From Arabidopsis thaliana (taxonomy: Eukaryota; Streptophyta; Magnoliopsida; Brassicales; Brassicaceae), in contig NC_003076.8 in the NCBI RefSeq assembly GCF_000001735.4, forward strand, positions 8,866,001 to 8,930,000: a DNA stretch of 64,000 nt. The letters run 5' to 3'. Each line of letters begins with the position of its first letter. Position 1 is the first letter of the stretch. The notes under the pieces are model-generated. The model was not told the origin of the DNA. It did no database searches and saw nothing but the letters and a program-made list of their open reading frames with translations. Positions 35,392 through 46,371 of the stretch are shown piece after piece. Made by a program: the position numbers and the translations under genes.

Positions 35392-35831
35392 AGCTTTTTT
35401 TGAAGTTGATTTGCTATCAAATGCAATTAAGAGCTTTTCACTTGATCCAATAGTGTCATTGGATCCTTAACTTGAGGACTGGGTCTCTCGAGTCTATCTC
35501 TTCTCACTCTCTTCTTCAATATTCTCTGAGTCGTCTCTTGTTCACTAGTCTATATGTTTCCTTGGTGTTGTTTGATGGTCTGGTTAGTTTCCATTGTGAT
35601 TCATCTCCTTTGTAATTCTGCGGCTTTATTGAAAAGTTTCGTTTAATCTGTTAAAAACCCTAAAAAATTTGAACTTGTATGAATAAAAAATTTTAGCTGC
35701 TCGCATATATTAATAGGTTTAGAGACTCTTATTAAAGGCCAAAAGCACACGTCTCAAAAATATATCCGTTTCCTCGCTTAGATACGAAACCTCTCTCTTT
35801 TTGAAATCTCTCTGACTCTCTCTCGGCGATA
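35392..35831. other. Intergenic region between E3 gene and coiled-coil gene
   Basis: Contains the E3 gene 3'UTR and the promoter/leader of the next plus-strand gene, with CT-rich DNA just before its ATG. No gene seen. Confidence 0.5.
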
Positions 35832-36891
35832 ATGGCGGAATCACCATCGCAGAGTGATGCACAGCTTGTTGCTCATCAATCTCCTGGTCAGCAAGCTGAT
35901 TCGGATCTGACGTCTCTCGTCTTCGGTTTGTTTTTTCCTCCTTTTCCTCTGATCCTTGTTCATCCAATTTCGAATTTCGACTGACCTAGAAATCAGGATT
36001 AAGCGTGAGTTCTTCATGTTTGTGAAGTCAAATGCTCTTATGATTTGGTATTTAACGAGATTTGTGCTTACTTAATGGCTTAATCGCTTCATCTAATCTT
36101 GATTTCGCTTAAAAAACTGTGGAATCGAGATGTGTATTAGAATCCGCCATTGTTCGTTGCTTCTCTCGCAAATAGATCTGTAGGTGATACTTAGAGTGAA
36201 AGATGTGCATTTTCGTTGGTTTTATCAATTTTGGTATCTCAGAGTTGCTATATTTTGTCATCCAGATTCTGTATACTCTCTATACACTCTTCTTTAACCT
36301 TTTGGCTTATGCAAATTGAATTAGTAAACCTTGTTAAACGTTTCATGGATTAGATCACCAGTGGGTGGATTGAGATTACAAGTCAATGTTGTGTCTATTT
36401 CGCGAATTCTGTATGCTCTCGATACACTATCCTTTAACTCTTTGGCTTGTTCAATTGCATATTAGCAAACACCATAACTCGTTTTAAAGGTTTATCATTA
36501 TATGTTTCATGGATTAGAATCAGTTGATGGATTGAGACTACAAGTCAGTGTTGTGTGTCTACTTCTTTAGCCATCTCCTGACTGTGTTGAAAACAAACGC
36601 AATTGCAGAAATGTCACAGCAAGTTCAGATGGGGATGGAGAATATGCTCAAGATGGTTTAGTAAGTATTGTTTATCTTCTGTTTACTACAACGAATGACT
36701 ATTTCTGCTGAGTGCTGATCCAGTGCCTTCCCTGCAGTGAAATCGATCAAAACTCGGTTGGAATCAAGGAAGAGATTGAGAAATCAAAGGATTTTGCTAT
36801 GGAGAAGAAAAGGATCCTCGAGGAAGAGAAAGACCAGTTTCAGAAAGCTGCTTACACTATTCTAGACATGCTAAGCAACAGCCGAGGCTAA
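35832..36891 (+). CDS. Small coiled-coil protein, 99 residues
   Basis: Exons 35832-35925, 36609-36660 and 36738-36891 join to 300 nt = 99 residues, all GT-AG in phase. The N-terminal 28 residues are Gln/Ser-rich (MAESPSQSDAQLVAHQ). The rest is a long amphipathic helix with heptad-like hydrophobics (MSQQVQMGMENMLKMVYEID, KRILEEEKDQFQKAAYTILD), so a helical assembly subunit is likely. No enzyme motif is present. It matches At5g25570 by order, which I recall carrying the transferred name polyamine-modulated factor 1-binding protein; nothing here supports that function. The small size and helical nature could also fit a subunit of a BLOC/BORC-like or kinetochore-type complex, which is speculation. 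Intron 1 contains an internal duplication. Confidence 0.85.
36265..36560 (+). repeat. Diverged tandem duplication inside intron 1
   Basis: Two adjacent units of about 140-150 bp (about 36265-36400 and 36407-36560). They share TTCTGTAT-CTCTC-ATACACT, TTTGGCTT, TTTCATGGATTAGA and GGATTGAGA-TACAAGTCA-TGTTGTG in the same order. There are small indels between them and the coding exons are not involved. Confidence 0.75.
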
Positions 36892-37549
36892 ATCCAAGTA
36901 CTCGATTTTAAACCTCTTCACAGCTTCACTTAAACAATGAAACTGCTAAATTCATTATTACCTGATCCACTTCCTCATGTATCAGGTGATGCTCATGAAG
37001 AAACTATATCAGGTAAAGGAAATATTAGAAATGTCAACAAAGACTCTCACTGGTTTGGTTTTGGATCCACATATATAAGGTCGTATTAGCTTTACATTGC
37101 TATTACTGAAACTTTTATCACAAAGTGTGAATCCAGTATGCAGTATATATTCGTATTCAAGTGAAAAACTCGTAAAAACAGATAACAAATGGAATAAGTA
37201 TCTGCTCAACTTGTCAGAATTATGTAGTATATGATAGAATTTCTTTGGGCCGTAAGTTTAGTATAAGGAATCAATTATGTGTTCAAGTCGTGTCCAACTA
37301 GAGCAAAAAGAAATAAAAGCCGAATTACTAATTTTTCCAGAATAAAGGGACTAAAATAGAAATATAAGAAAATACAAGGAAGAACAAAAAGGGAAATTAA
37401 TAGCCCTAGGGTGTTGTAGGGTAAATTAGTAAATAGTAAAATCATTTCCTCTTTTGGCGGGAGAATTCCCCCAGAAAAATTCTCCAATTTTATACATTTT
37501 CCACTCCCACAAAAACCCATTCATCTTCCACTTTCTCTCTCCGACGAAA
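36892..37549. other. Intergenic region before DDT gene
   Basis: Contains the 3'UTR of the coiled-coil gene and the promoter/leader of the DDT gene. No further coding sequence seen. Confidence 0.5.
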
Positions 37550-40108
37550 ATGGTAACGCTCCGCCAGAGGACGATGGTGGTCACCGGAGAACCGGAACAG
37601 AAGAAGGAAGAAGAACGACTCTGCGAAGACTTAACGATTCTTTCCTCCGATTCAGACAACGATTCTTCCTCCGATTCGGCGGTGAAGCACTTGCGTGGAC
37701 GTTGGGAACTTGCTTCGGTTCTCAATTTCTTCAATGTAATGAACCTCTTAGTCGTACATACCAAAGGATTCGATTTTGCCTTTTTCAGATGAATCTTCGT
37801 TGTAAACGGAATATTCTTTCTTTCTCTCTCTCATGTAGTAGATTCTAGGGATTTGTTAGAGCTTTTGCTTCTTGCATGCTTCAATTTCATGGGAAATTAA
37901 ACATTTTGCATCGTTGGTCATGTGATTTTGCTAAAGAGTTTTTTGTTGTTGTGAATTGTGATAGGTCTTTGGACCACTTGTCTCGGAGAAATTGAAGTTC
38001 ACAGCTGAAGAAATTGAGATGGGTCTTATCGAGTCCAACACTACAAATGCTCAGCTTCACATTGCACTTTTGAAGGTTTTTGATTTTTGTTCTGTTATTG
38101 ACCTTGCAGCTGTTAATGGTATCTAACAAGCTCAAGTTTATGTGTTTGTTGCCTTATAAGAAACCTTCTGGATGTGAATTTTTCAACAGGGGATACCACC
38201 GGTGAATAAAACGCTTGACGATGCAAATGCATGGATCACGGTGTTGTGTAAGAAACTAGCTCCATGGTGGCCATGGGTAAGGCCACACTGAACTCTTTTG
38301 TTAGCTTATATCTTCTCTGTGGTTTTCTTTATTGACTCCTGTAATGTCATTGTTGCAGATTGCTAAGGGTGAAATTCATATTACTGTTAACAAAGGGTAA
38401 GTGGTGAAATAATGTGAATTTATTCAGGTTGAGTTGGTATTGATAACAACTTTCTTCTCTTCTGATGTATGAATAGGGAGGAAATATCTGAATACCAAGG
38501 ACTTGACTCTATTAACCGCCTGAAGATTTTGAAGGCACTTTGTGAGCTTCGAGTTCAAGTAATTTTCTTCTCTTCATTTAAGTTGTTGAAGTGTATTTTT
38601 AATGCATGCCTCTTTGGTTACACATATGGAAAGAAAAAACTATATCATTACTAGTTGCATTTGTTACTCATCGTCTTGTTTCCATTGGTGGATGGTGTAG
38701 CAAGATGATGCACGTTCGTATATTCAAGAAAATACCAAGGAAGGAGACTGGGATTCTAGTTTACGCAAGAGGAAGCTAGGAGGAGATGGAAAGAAGACTT
38801 CTTATTGGTAGTTACACTTACTTGTCCTATCACTTCTTTCTATGTTACTACATCTGGTGTGAATGTGATCAACTTTTATCTTTTTTTTTTTAATTTCGTT
38901 CTAGGTTTGATGGTAATGATATCCAAGGTTACAGATTATATAGGGAAGTCAATGGAATCTCAAAGAAGAATGCTGGCTCAGATTTATCTTGTTTGAGCTG
39001 GGAAACTGAAGCAACCAATCTAGATGAATTTCAGAGTGTCGCTGTAAGATTTTGATTGTTGTTTATGCTTCTCCTCTTTAAGATGTGTGGAACTATTTTT
39101 CATTCATTAAGTATGTCCTGTAATGGCAGAGAGAGTTATCATCAAGCAAAGCTTCTTCTTTGGCTGCAACTGGGCAGATGATTGAGACAGAAGCTATACC
39201 CGTTGTTGAGAAATATCATAAAGTATCTCTCAAATTCCTTCTTTATGTTTATGCACATATCTGCTATATCATGTTTTTTATGGTGTTTCAATTTTTATTG
39301 CAATAACAGAAGAGAGAAAGGGCCATAAAAAAGAAAATGAAGGAAGAGATGGTCGTTAATGTCAATTTCTCGCGTCCTCTCCGAACTACTCGTTCTTGTC
39401 GTAACCACATGCCTGCTACTTACACCTTTGGTATAGTCATATTTTCTTGCGTTTCTTCCGCTTGTTTGATATATTATTTACCTGTTGGCGTGGCTTATTA
39501 GTTTGCATATCTTATTATCCAGACGAGTATGACAAGATGATCAGTGATGCCGTGGAAGAAACAGAGTAAGAACTTGACTTCTTTCTTAATCCAAGTCATC
39601 TATCCACCAATATTTAGCACATATGAGATAGTATTTTCATTTGGGTAAATCAACTCTCAAATAATCTGATGAACTATAATGAAACCACTGTTGATCCCTT
39701 TTCAATGGCGGATATGTGTAGACTCGTTTTTTAATGTGTACCATTGGTTTGAGATTAAACATGCTAATGCTATAGCTCATTCTTTTCTGTCTATTCATAG
39801 TAAGAGATGTAAATTGATTTACTGACAGCTTTGTGTCGGTTTGATGAGAAAGCTTTAGCATGAGAAAACCCCATCATTCACTTCTCTTCTTGATCAGGGA
39901 CACCGATGGAGATGAGGTAGAAGGAAGGGATCAACAAAGTGCCTCATTGGACTCAAACGATAAGTCAACAGAGGTTGAAGCAGCTGAAATCCACAATGAC
40001 GATGATAAAGAGAATGAGATAAGCAAGGAGGACGCAGAGCCAAAGGAAGAGTTTGGTGCCAAAAACAGGTTGAGACAAAGAGTTACCAGGAACTCAGCCA
40101 TCTGTTAA
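37550..40108 (+). CDS. DDT-domain nuclear protein (ISWI/remodelling-type)
   Basis: Eleven exons: 37550-37735, 37965-38075, 38190-38276, 38359-38396, 38477-38558, 38701-38807, 38905-39043, 39130-39222, 39310-39430, 39523-39565, 39898-40108. They join to 1218 nt = 405 residues, all GT-AG. After a Ser/Asp-rich N-terminus (SSDSDNDSSSDS) comes a DDT-type helical domain at about 48-103 (RGRWELASVLNFFNVFGPLV, FTAEEIEMGLIE, LHIALLKGIPP). A helical region with WITVLCKKLAPWWPW follows and then a basic stretch (KKRERAIKKKMKEE). The C-terminus is acidic (HNDDDKENEISKED). DDT proteins bind ISWI ATPases and histone tails in chromatin remodelling; this role is inferred from family. It fits At5g25580 by order. 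Confidence 0.88.
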
Positions 40109-40415
40109 TTTAATCCTCAATGTTGTTGAAGAAATAGTAAAAAGCTTTTGAACAACAAAACATCGTTTTGTCTGTTGGTGGAGAGACCAAGCTTTTTGAT
40201 TAGAAGGTTTAGGACTTTTTTTGGTGTGTGGTGATATAATATATGATGATGATATACTCCATTCCTAACAGTGTAGATTTGACTCTTATTAATTATTATG
40301 TGGTATCTCCCCATCTTTGATGTATGGTAAACTATATTCTCAGAAAAAAAGTTTAGGTATTCGATTATAAGTAGTTTAAAATAGATATTTCATTGTGAAA
40401 ATATGATTGTAAAGA

Positions 40416-40499
40416 GTCAGGGTGGCCGAGTGGTCTAAGGCGCCAGACTCAAGTTCTGGTCCTCGTAAGAGGGCGTGGGTTCAAATCCCACTTCTGACA
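40416..40499 (+). tRNA. tRNA-Leu (anticodon CAA)
   Basis: 84-nt class II tRNA. The acceptor stem GTCAGGG pairs with TTCTGAC (two G-T pairs at the base) and the discriminator is A. The A box reads TGGCCGAGTGG. The anticodon stem CCAGA/TCTGG encloses the loop CTCAAGT, giving anticodon CAA. There is a long variable arm (CCTCGTAAGAGG) and the B box GGTTCAAATCC. The gene is intronless, followed by a T-rich tract (TTTAATTTTATT) suited to Pol III termination. It stands alone between two protein genes. Confidence 0.95.
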
Positions 40500-40683
40500 T
40501 TTAATTTTATTAAATTTTTAGCATGTTGTAATTTTGGGCAATGGCATTATGTTGATATAAATTAATTAACACAGGCAACTCAGTAACAATACTAGATAAC
40601 TACAGAATCTGGTCACAAAACTATGCTTAATGTTCCCATCATAATACAACATATTACATAGGTTAAATAGAACTAAAACTGGT

Positions 40684-42979
40684 TCAAGAAGATTCAGTGG
40701 CTCCACCGTTTGATTTCTGACTCTGCGATATGATTCTGAGCTTCTCATATGAGTCAGCACAAGCGTGAGCATAATCAGACAGTGCCCTGAAGATCTCAGG
40801 CAATCTGATCTTCAAACTGTTTAGAGATTTCTCCCTCACCTGAACACAATGTCTCTGGTGAGCTTCTTCTTCTTCTTCAAGCCTTTTCTTCAGTGTCTCC
40901 ACAGCAATTCTCCTCTCTGTGACATGATCTCTGGAGCTTGTTGTTGCGTCGTCCCCGCCTTCAGCTTCCTCTGTTGGCCCTCTCTTTTGCAAATGTTTTT
41001 GATACCAATCCTCAAAACCTTGCTTCTTCCGTATAAACTCTCTTCGTGTTTCTTCGCATTTCTCTTTCAGTTTCATCTCCTCTTCCTGGTGCAGCAAGAT
41101 GGTTTTGATGACTGCCGCGAAAGAGGAGATAGCTGATTTGGCGACTTCATCGGGAAGTTTCTCAAGACGGTCATGCCATGAGTGGAGAAGAGCTTGGATT
41201 GGCGGGCGCTGAGGCCTTGGAGGTGATGAAACTTTCTCTTTAAGACTACTCTCGATGGGGATTAGATTTAGCTTCAGCCAGTTGTTGAGAGAGTTAATGT
41301 ACTGCTTCTGATGGGTGACAAGTGTATCGAACTGAACATGCCATTCTTCCAAGACGGTGCAGAACTGGCGAGTCTGATGGTGATGCTGTTTTGTGGTTTC
41401 TTTGAGAGAAGTTGAGATTTCAAGGGCCTTTAGCTCTCCAACAATACCTAGTTGGGTGTCGTGGTGTATACACATGTTTGTCCACATCTTCGCCATCCTG
41501 CATATCCACGAGCCAAAAAAATTGGTTAAAGAGAGAAAGGCTTTGCAGAGAATCATTAGAAGGAGAAGAACTTACCCTTCAACTAAGGCAACAAGTCTTG
41601 GATACAATTGATCATCCCTTAAACGGTTTACTTCAGAAACCGTTGAATCCATGGATTGCATGTCAACAATATATCTTGTGTGTAGATGACTTACAGCCGC
41701 CTTTGTTTTCTCCACGGTCTCTGCACTCGCACCTCGTTTCTTATGCCTGTTGAGTAAAGATACCTTCTTCTGATACTCTATCTTCATAAGCTCACCTTGC
41801 TACACCACCAAAACAATGCACTCAACTAAACATCATTCACTTCTGATAGCAATGATCAGCTTAAAAGTTAAAAGTACCTTCACTTCATCATAGAGTTTCT
41901 TCTCCCATGCTAACAATTTATCCAACACCGTAGCATGAGTTTCATGCTCATCTGATTCTTGATCATCTTTTCCACCTTCTCCATTCGAAATGCCTCTTAA
42001 CGATTTATTCCAAGTTATAACCCGCATTACTCTAGCTGAATGATCAACATATCCTGCGAAGCAAAAAATTTCATTAGCAAGAAAGCAACAATTGTCCAAG
42101 AAACATTCAACATAATCAATAGAAACAGATTAGGTAAGATAATGGTAGGGAATAGCAAGTAAAAAGAGGTTAAAGTGTTAGTTAGTCAAATCAAGAACTT
42201 TTTTTAATGGCTTTAAACGGAAAAAGGGCAAATAAGAAAACCACCAAATCTATTAAGTTTAAGGTTCATCTTAGATTCTCATAAAAGTTAAATCACAGAC
42301 CAAAAAGTGCATCAAAGACTCATACTTTAAGAATATTTGCATACACTAAACCCTGATGTAATCTACAAAAGAAAAAACTGTCTCTTCTGGTTTTCTTTTT
42401 TTTGCTTGTTTCAATAAGAGAAACAAAGACTCAAACTTTCTAAACAATCCAATCACAGACACATTATGAATCACTTTAAAAAGCAGCAACCTAAGTTTTG
42501 GTAAGACAACTCTGAGAAAAGCAAAGACAAACTACAATAGAATAAGCTTTGAATTTGATGATTGGCTAGGGCACATCAAATTCGTGTCTTGACAGTGACA
42601 CTCAATAAGATTCACCACATTGCAAGAAAAACACACATAAATACTTTGATCATAGACTAGACCACACCAATAAGATTCACCAAATAGCAAGAAAACACAC
42701 ACACAAATGCTTCAATCACAAGAGTTTCAATACCTCGGTTATCTGCAAAATTCGAGTGGTAATGTAACCTTGTAGCTTCAAGCATCTTAGAAACCTCTTG
42801 AGCACATTCTGAAGCCTTAAGGAATCTATCATCAATCTCATCAAGAATCTTCATCAAATTCACACTTGATGATGCAGCAGCACTAGTCTTAGCAACCGCA
42901 CGCCGAAACTCCGGTGGAGCAGTACTCGAATGCTCAATCTTAGCTTTCCCTTTCTTCTTCTTCTTTACCTCCACCACCA

Positions 42980-43010
<31 letters not shown>

Positions 43011-43847
43011 ATCCTCTTCCTCATCTTCCTCCTCTTCTTCTTCAACTTTCTCCGGCGTCTTAGGCTCCATCTCCTCAACTACTTTACCAGAACCAGACTT
43101 CTTCCGATATATCCCAGATCTTTCCTCTTCCTCTTCTTCTTCATCATCCTCTTCATTAAACTGAAAATGACTACTCTGATTCTCATAACCATTCCTAACC
43201 TCTCTATCATCTAAATTAGGTCCAGGCATATTCTCCACCATGAAAAAATAATCCCAAGCCATACTATTTGCCGGAGAAGCACTCACAATCTCCGGCGTTG
43301 TTTTCTCCAATCTCTTCCTCCCATTACTCTTCCCAACATTCTCCGGCGTTCTCGGTTCCTCCTCCTCCTGAGCAGTGTCTCTACCACTACCCTTAACTTC
43401 CTCTTCCTCCTCTTCATCTTCTTCCTCTTCCTCAATCGCCATACCATCTAAAGTCTGAACCTTTCGACCTCTAACCGCCATAGAAGGCAAACTAATCGCA
43501 CGTTTAATCGGAGAAGGAGAGAATTTAGGCAAAGGAGGAGGCGGAGGAGGAAGATTCTCAATAGGCGGTGGAGGAGGTGGCTGAGGAGAAGCCGGATCTA
43601 CATTGTTACGACTCTGTTTCTCGTAATGTTGTTGATCTAACAACACATCGTCTAAAGCTTTTTGATCAGATTCGCCATGGCCATAGTCACTTAAAGCAGC
43701 ACCAGTGTTTTTCAAAGCAATAGCGTAAGCGAAATGACCGGCGGCGAATGCTTTGCTTGCGGAAACTGCTTCTTTGATTACGTTTCGTCGTTCTTTGCAT
43801 CTAGCTACTGCTTCTTCGTTATCAACCCTAGATTGAGCACAACCCAT
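40684..43847 (-). CDS. DUF630/DUF632 protein (NRG2-like family)
   Basis: Minus-strand exons 42734-43847, 41878-42053, 41576-41799 and 40684-41497 join to 2328 nt = 775 residues. The start MGCAQSRVDNEE is the classic DUF630 N-terminus with Gly2/Cys3 for probable myristoylation/palmitoylation, so plasma-membrane association is likely. DUF630 covers residues 1-60, followed by Pro-rich runs (PPPPPP) and three long Glu/Asp tracts. DUF632 begins near residue 340 (LMKILDEIDDRFLKASECAQEV) and continues with MRVITWNKSLRG, LLAWEKKLYDEVK, MCIHHDTQLGIVGELK and LEEWHVQFDTLVTHQKQYINSLNNWLKLNL across the exon joins. Earlier literature called such proteins bZIP-like; I see coiled coils but no DNA-binding basic region. 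A relative, NRG2, regulates nitrate responses. It fits At5g25590 by order. Confidence 0.94.
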
Positions 43848-44397
43848 TTGTAAAAAGTGAGGCTTTTTTTTTGTTTGGGAGAGAGAGATTGATAATGAAG
43901 GGAACAAAAATGCAGCAGAGAGATAGAGAGAGGAGGAGGAAGAAGAAGAGAGAAGGGGGTGTTTTGTCTCACGCGCTGCGAGTGGAGGTTATGTTTTGTA
44001 CTCGCTCTCTCACGCTGTAGTGGTGTCTTGTCTCTGTATTCATATTTTTATTTGTTGCTAACGGTCACATATCTCAACGCACTACGGCGTCGTTTTGTAG
44101 CTTTTGTACACGTAACGTTTTGGATTGAACCAAAACATTAATGAAAAAGGTTTTTTCTTTTTTTGGGCTTTTTAGAATAAAGAACTTCAATAGTTCTTTC
44201 GTTTTTTTCTTTTGCTTTTTAGAACAATTTAACTCTTGATATTTGAGTTTTCAATAGCAGACTATATTGTTTTATTTTTAGGACGAATAATTGTTTGTAG
44301 ATAACAAAAGTCGTCTAACGTGCCAACGGGTTTTGTTCGTTCTATATACAATATAAGTTATTCAAATACAAATAATGGAATTTTAAACCAGGAAAAA

Positions 44398-45115
44398 CTA
44401 AGTTGATATTTCTGCCAATTATAATCGGTAATTATAAATTAAGTTGGTTTTGGGTTTGACCCTAGGAAGGAATTACATCACATGTTTCTTAGTATGATAT
44501 ATTAGATAATGTAAATTAAGAGAAGTATCATGATCTTTTTGTCAATGACTGTTCTTGAATCTTGACGGTTCAACAAAATACTAACATAAACTTTTTGGGG
44601 TGAATAATAATCCACCGCATAGTACTATTTTCTTTTTGTAAAAGGGATTCGTAGTTTGTCTAATGCATTTTTTCATCCTCACTATTACAAATTAAAACTA
44701 AGTTTATTTCTGCAAATTCTAAGTTTAAAACAAATTAAAACCAAAAAAACTAAGTTTATTTCTGCAAATTTTTATATGAAGTTGGTTTGGGTTTAAAAAA
44801 AAAAAAAAAAAAAGAAGTTGGTTTGTGTTTGATCGGCCACAACATGTTTTTAGTATGTTATTACATAAACTAAATTGGCAAAAGTCTCATGATCTGTCTC
44901 ATGGAAAGTTCTTGATGGTTAAAGAATACTAGGACGACAATAAAATGTAGGAGGCCCAATCAATTTTTAGGCCTCATGATTTTGGCAAAATTGTCAAAAG
45001 TCCTTATGATTTTGGCAAAAGTCCCAAAATTTGTAACCAGTTTGTAGTAAAACTACTTAACTACGTATAACTAGGACGACAATAAAATGTAGGAGGCACA
45101 ATCATTTTTAGGCCT
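44398..45115 (+). repeat. Nested diverged duplications
   Basis: Segments 44398-44590 and 44749-44950 are colinear diverged copies (shared CTAAGTT-ATTTCTGC-AATT, AAGTTGGTTT-GTTTGA, TCATGATC, TTCTTGA). A shorter 38-bp unit containing TAAGTTTATTTCTGCAAATT occurs at about 44697 and again at 44749. The stretch ACTAGGACGACAATAAAATG plus TAGGAGGC occurs at about 44929 and 45070. Confidence 0.7.
44778..44830 (+). mobile_element. Poly(A)-only retro-insertion with target-site duplication
   Basis: GAAGTTGGTTTGGGTTT (44778-44794), a run of 19 A (44795-44813), then GAAGTTGGTTTGTGTTT (44814-44830). The two 17-bp repeats differ at one base. This is the structure of an extreme 5'-truncated retroposed insertion: target-site duplication, A tail only, target-site duplication. 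The diverged duplicate at about 44445-44462 has a single copy without A run. Confidence 0.6.
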
Positions 45116-45179
45116 CTTTCAATCAGTTTTTTTTTTAATGAGAATAAATTTTAGAAGTTAAAGAATCTGATATCTATTT

Positions 45180-45262
45180 GGAAGCTCCAATAGTTAGACA
45201 AGGGTTTATTAATGCTTCTACATCAAGAGGTTTGGGGTTTGAGTCTCAGCTACTGCGATTTA
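45180..45262 (+). mobile_element. tRNA-derived SINE-like segment
   Basis: An A-box-like AAGCTCCAATAGTTAGA (about 45181) is followed about 35 bp later by a B-box-like GGTTTGAGTCTC (about 45236). This is the spacing and sequence style of tRNA-derived Brassicaceae SINEs. It does not fold as a tRNA gene. Its 3' end and flanking duplication could not be set. Confidence 0.4.
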
Positions 45263-46023
45263 TTAGCATATTTGCATATTAATGAAAGCAAATGTGCATG
45301 AGATCTACAACGATGTATAATTATAGCTGTTTGCCAAAATTCTATGCAGAGAAGATATTAAAAGGTGTCCATCAAACGTATGGAGAAGGAGAAAAAGTAT
45401 CATCTGTCGTGGATCTAATAAAGGTCGGAAGAAATTATCCGTGGTAGAATCGTTTATGTAACAATTTTCATAATTTGTAATAAATAATAAATCTAGACGG
45501 CAAAAAAAAGAATTTGATACTTATTTTGTTGCCGAAACCTAAAATTGGGGACTTACAATATTTATATATTATTCTCTTCATCTTACTTTAAGTGATGTTT
45601 TCGAGATTTTATTTTTTCATTTTAAGTGGTGTATTCAATTTTCTATGAAAAAATAAAATCTATTCAATAGTTTTTTTAACTAAATACATTGTATAGTATG
45701 TTTTTATTTTGGTTGAATTAGTTATAGCTAATGATTTTTTGTGTTAAAAAGATAAAAAAAAAAAATTTTAATAATGTTTTTCCAATTTGTGTGGCAAAAT
45801 CCTTAAATATCACTAAAAATGAAACAATGTGTATATTGTTTTGTTGATTTGTCGATGGGCCTCATAAATTTAGTAGTCTGAGACTAATGTTTCACCTTAT
45901 TTACCCGAGGACTAACCATGGTTATAACTTATAACTATTTAATAATAAAAAATATTATCCTCTCTACAAAAAACATCAATCACAACCTAAGTGAATTCAA
46001 CTATCTTAAACCACATCTATTTT

Positions 46024-46256
46024 CAGGACCGGCCCAAATTTTTGATGCCTAAAGCCCAATACAATTCTTTGCCTTTTAACAAATTGAAATGTATAATTAT
46101 CAAAACATTTAATGGAACAATGCTCAAACTCGTGACATTACGCTATTAAATGAGACACTAATTACTAGATTACAAGACTTTTACTCAAATTTGGTATCTT
46201 TTTAAAGTAAAATATAATTGACGGAGGTTTTAGGTCTGGACCGGTTCTATATATCT
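46024..46256. mobile_element. Possible hAT-type MITE
   Basis: Left end CAGGACCGGCCCAAA with downstream GCCTAAAGCCC, and a right end whose complement reads GAACCGGTCCAGACCTAAAA. Ends of this CRGRNCCGGYCC type are common for plant hAT elements. No matching 8-bp target-site duplication was found, so this is tentative. Confidence 0.35.
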
Positions 46257-46371
46257 GAAACCACCTCCATCCATGAGTTGACGGAGTAGTTGGGTGTCTT
46301 TAAAAAAAAGTAACATATTTAGATTTTAGACACCCATCCAATTTTTATAGTATCTTCCTAATATCTCCTCT

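Larger units (their letters stand above)
43848..46360. other. Intergenic, rearranged and TE-rich
   Basis: No gene seen. The first part is the DUF630/632 gene promoter with a GA-rich leader. From 44398 to 45115 there are overlapping diverged duplications and a poly(A)-only insertion. A SINE-like segment lies at about 45180-45262, a possible Mariner-type MITE at about 45570-45835 (ends with CTTACTTTAAGTGATGTTTT and an inverted-like partner), and hAT-like ends at 46024-46256. Individual items are listed separately. Confidence 0.55.
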
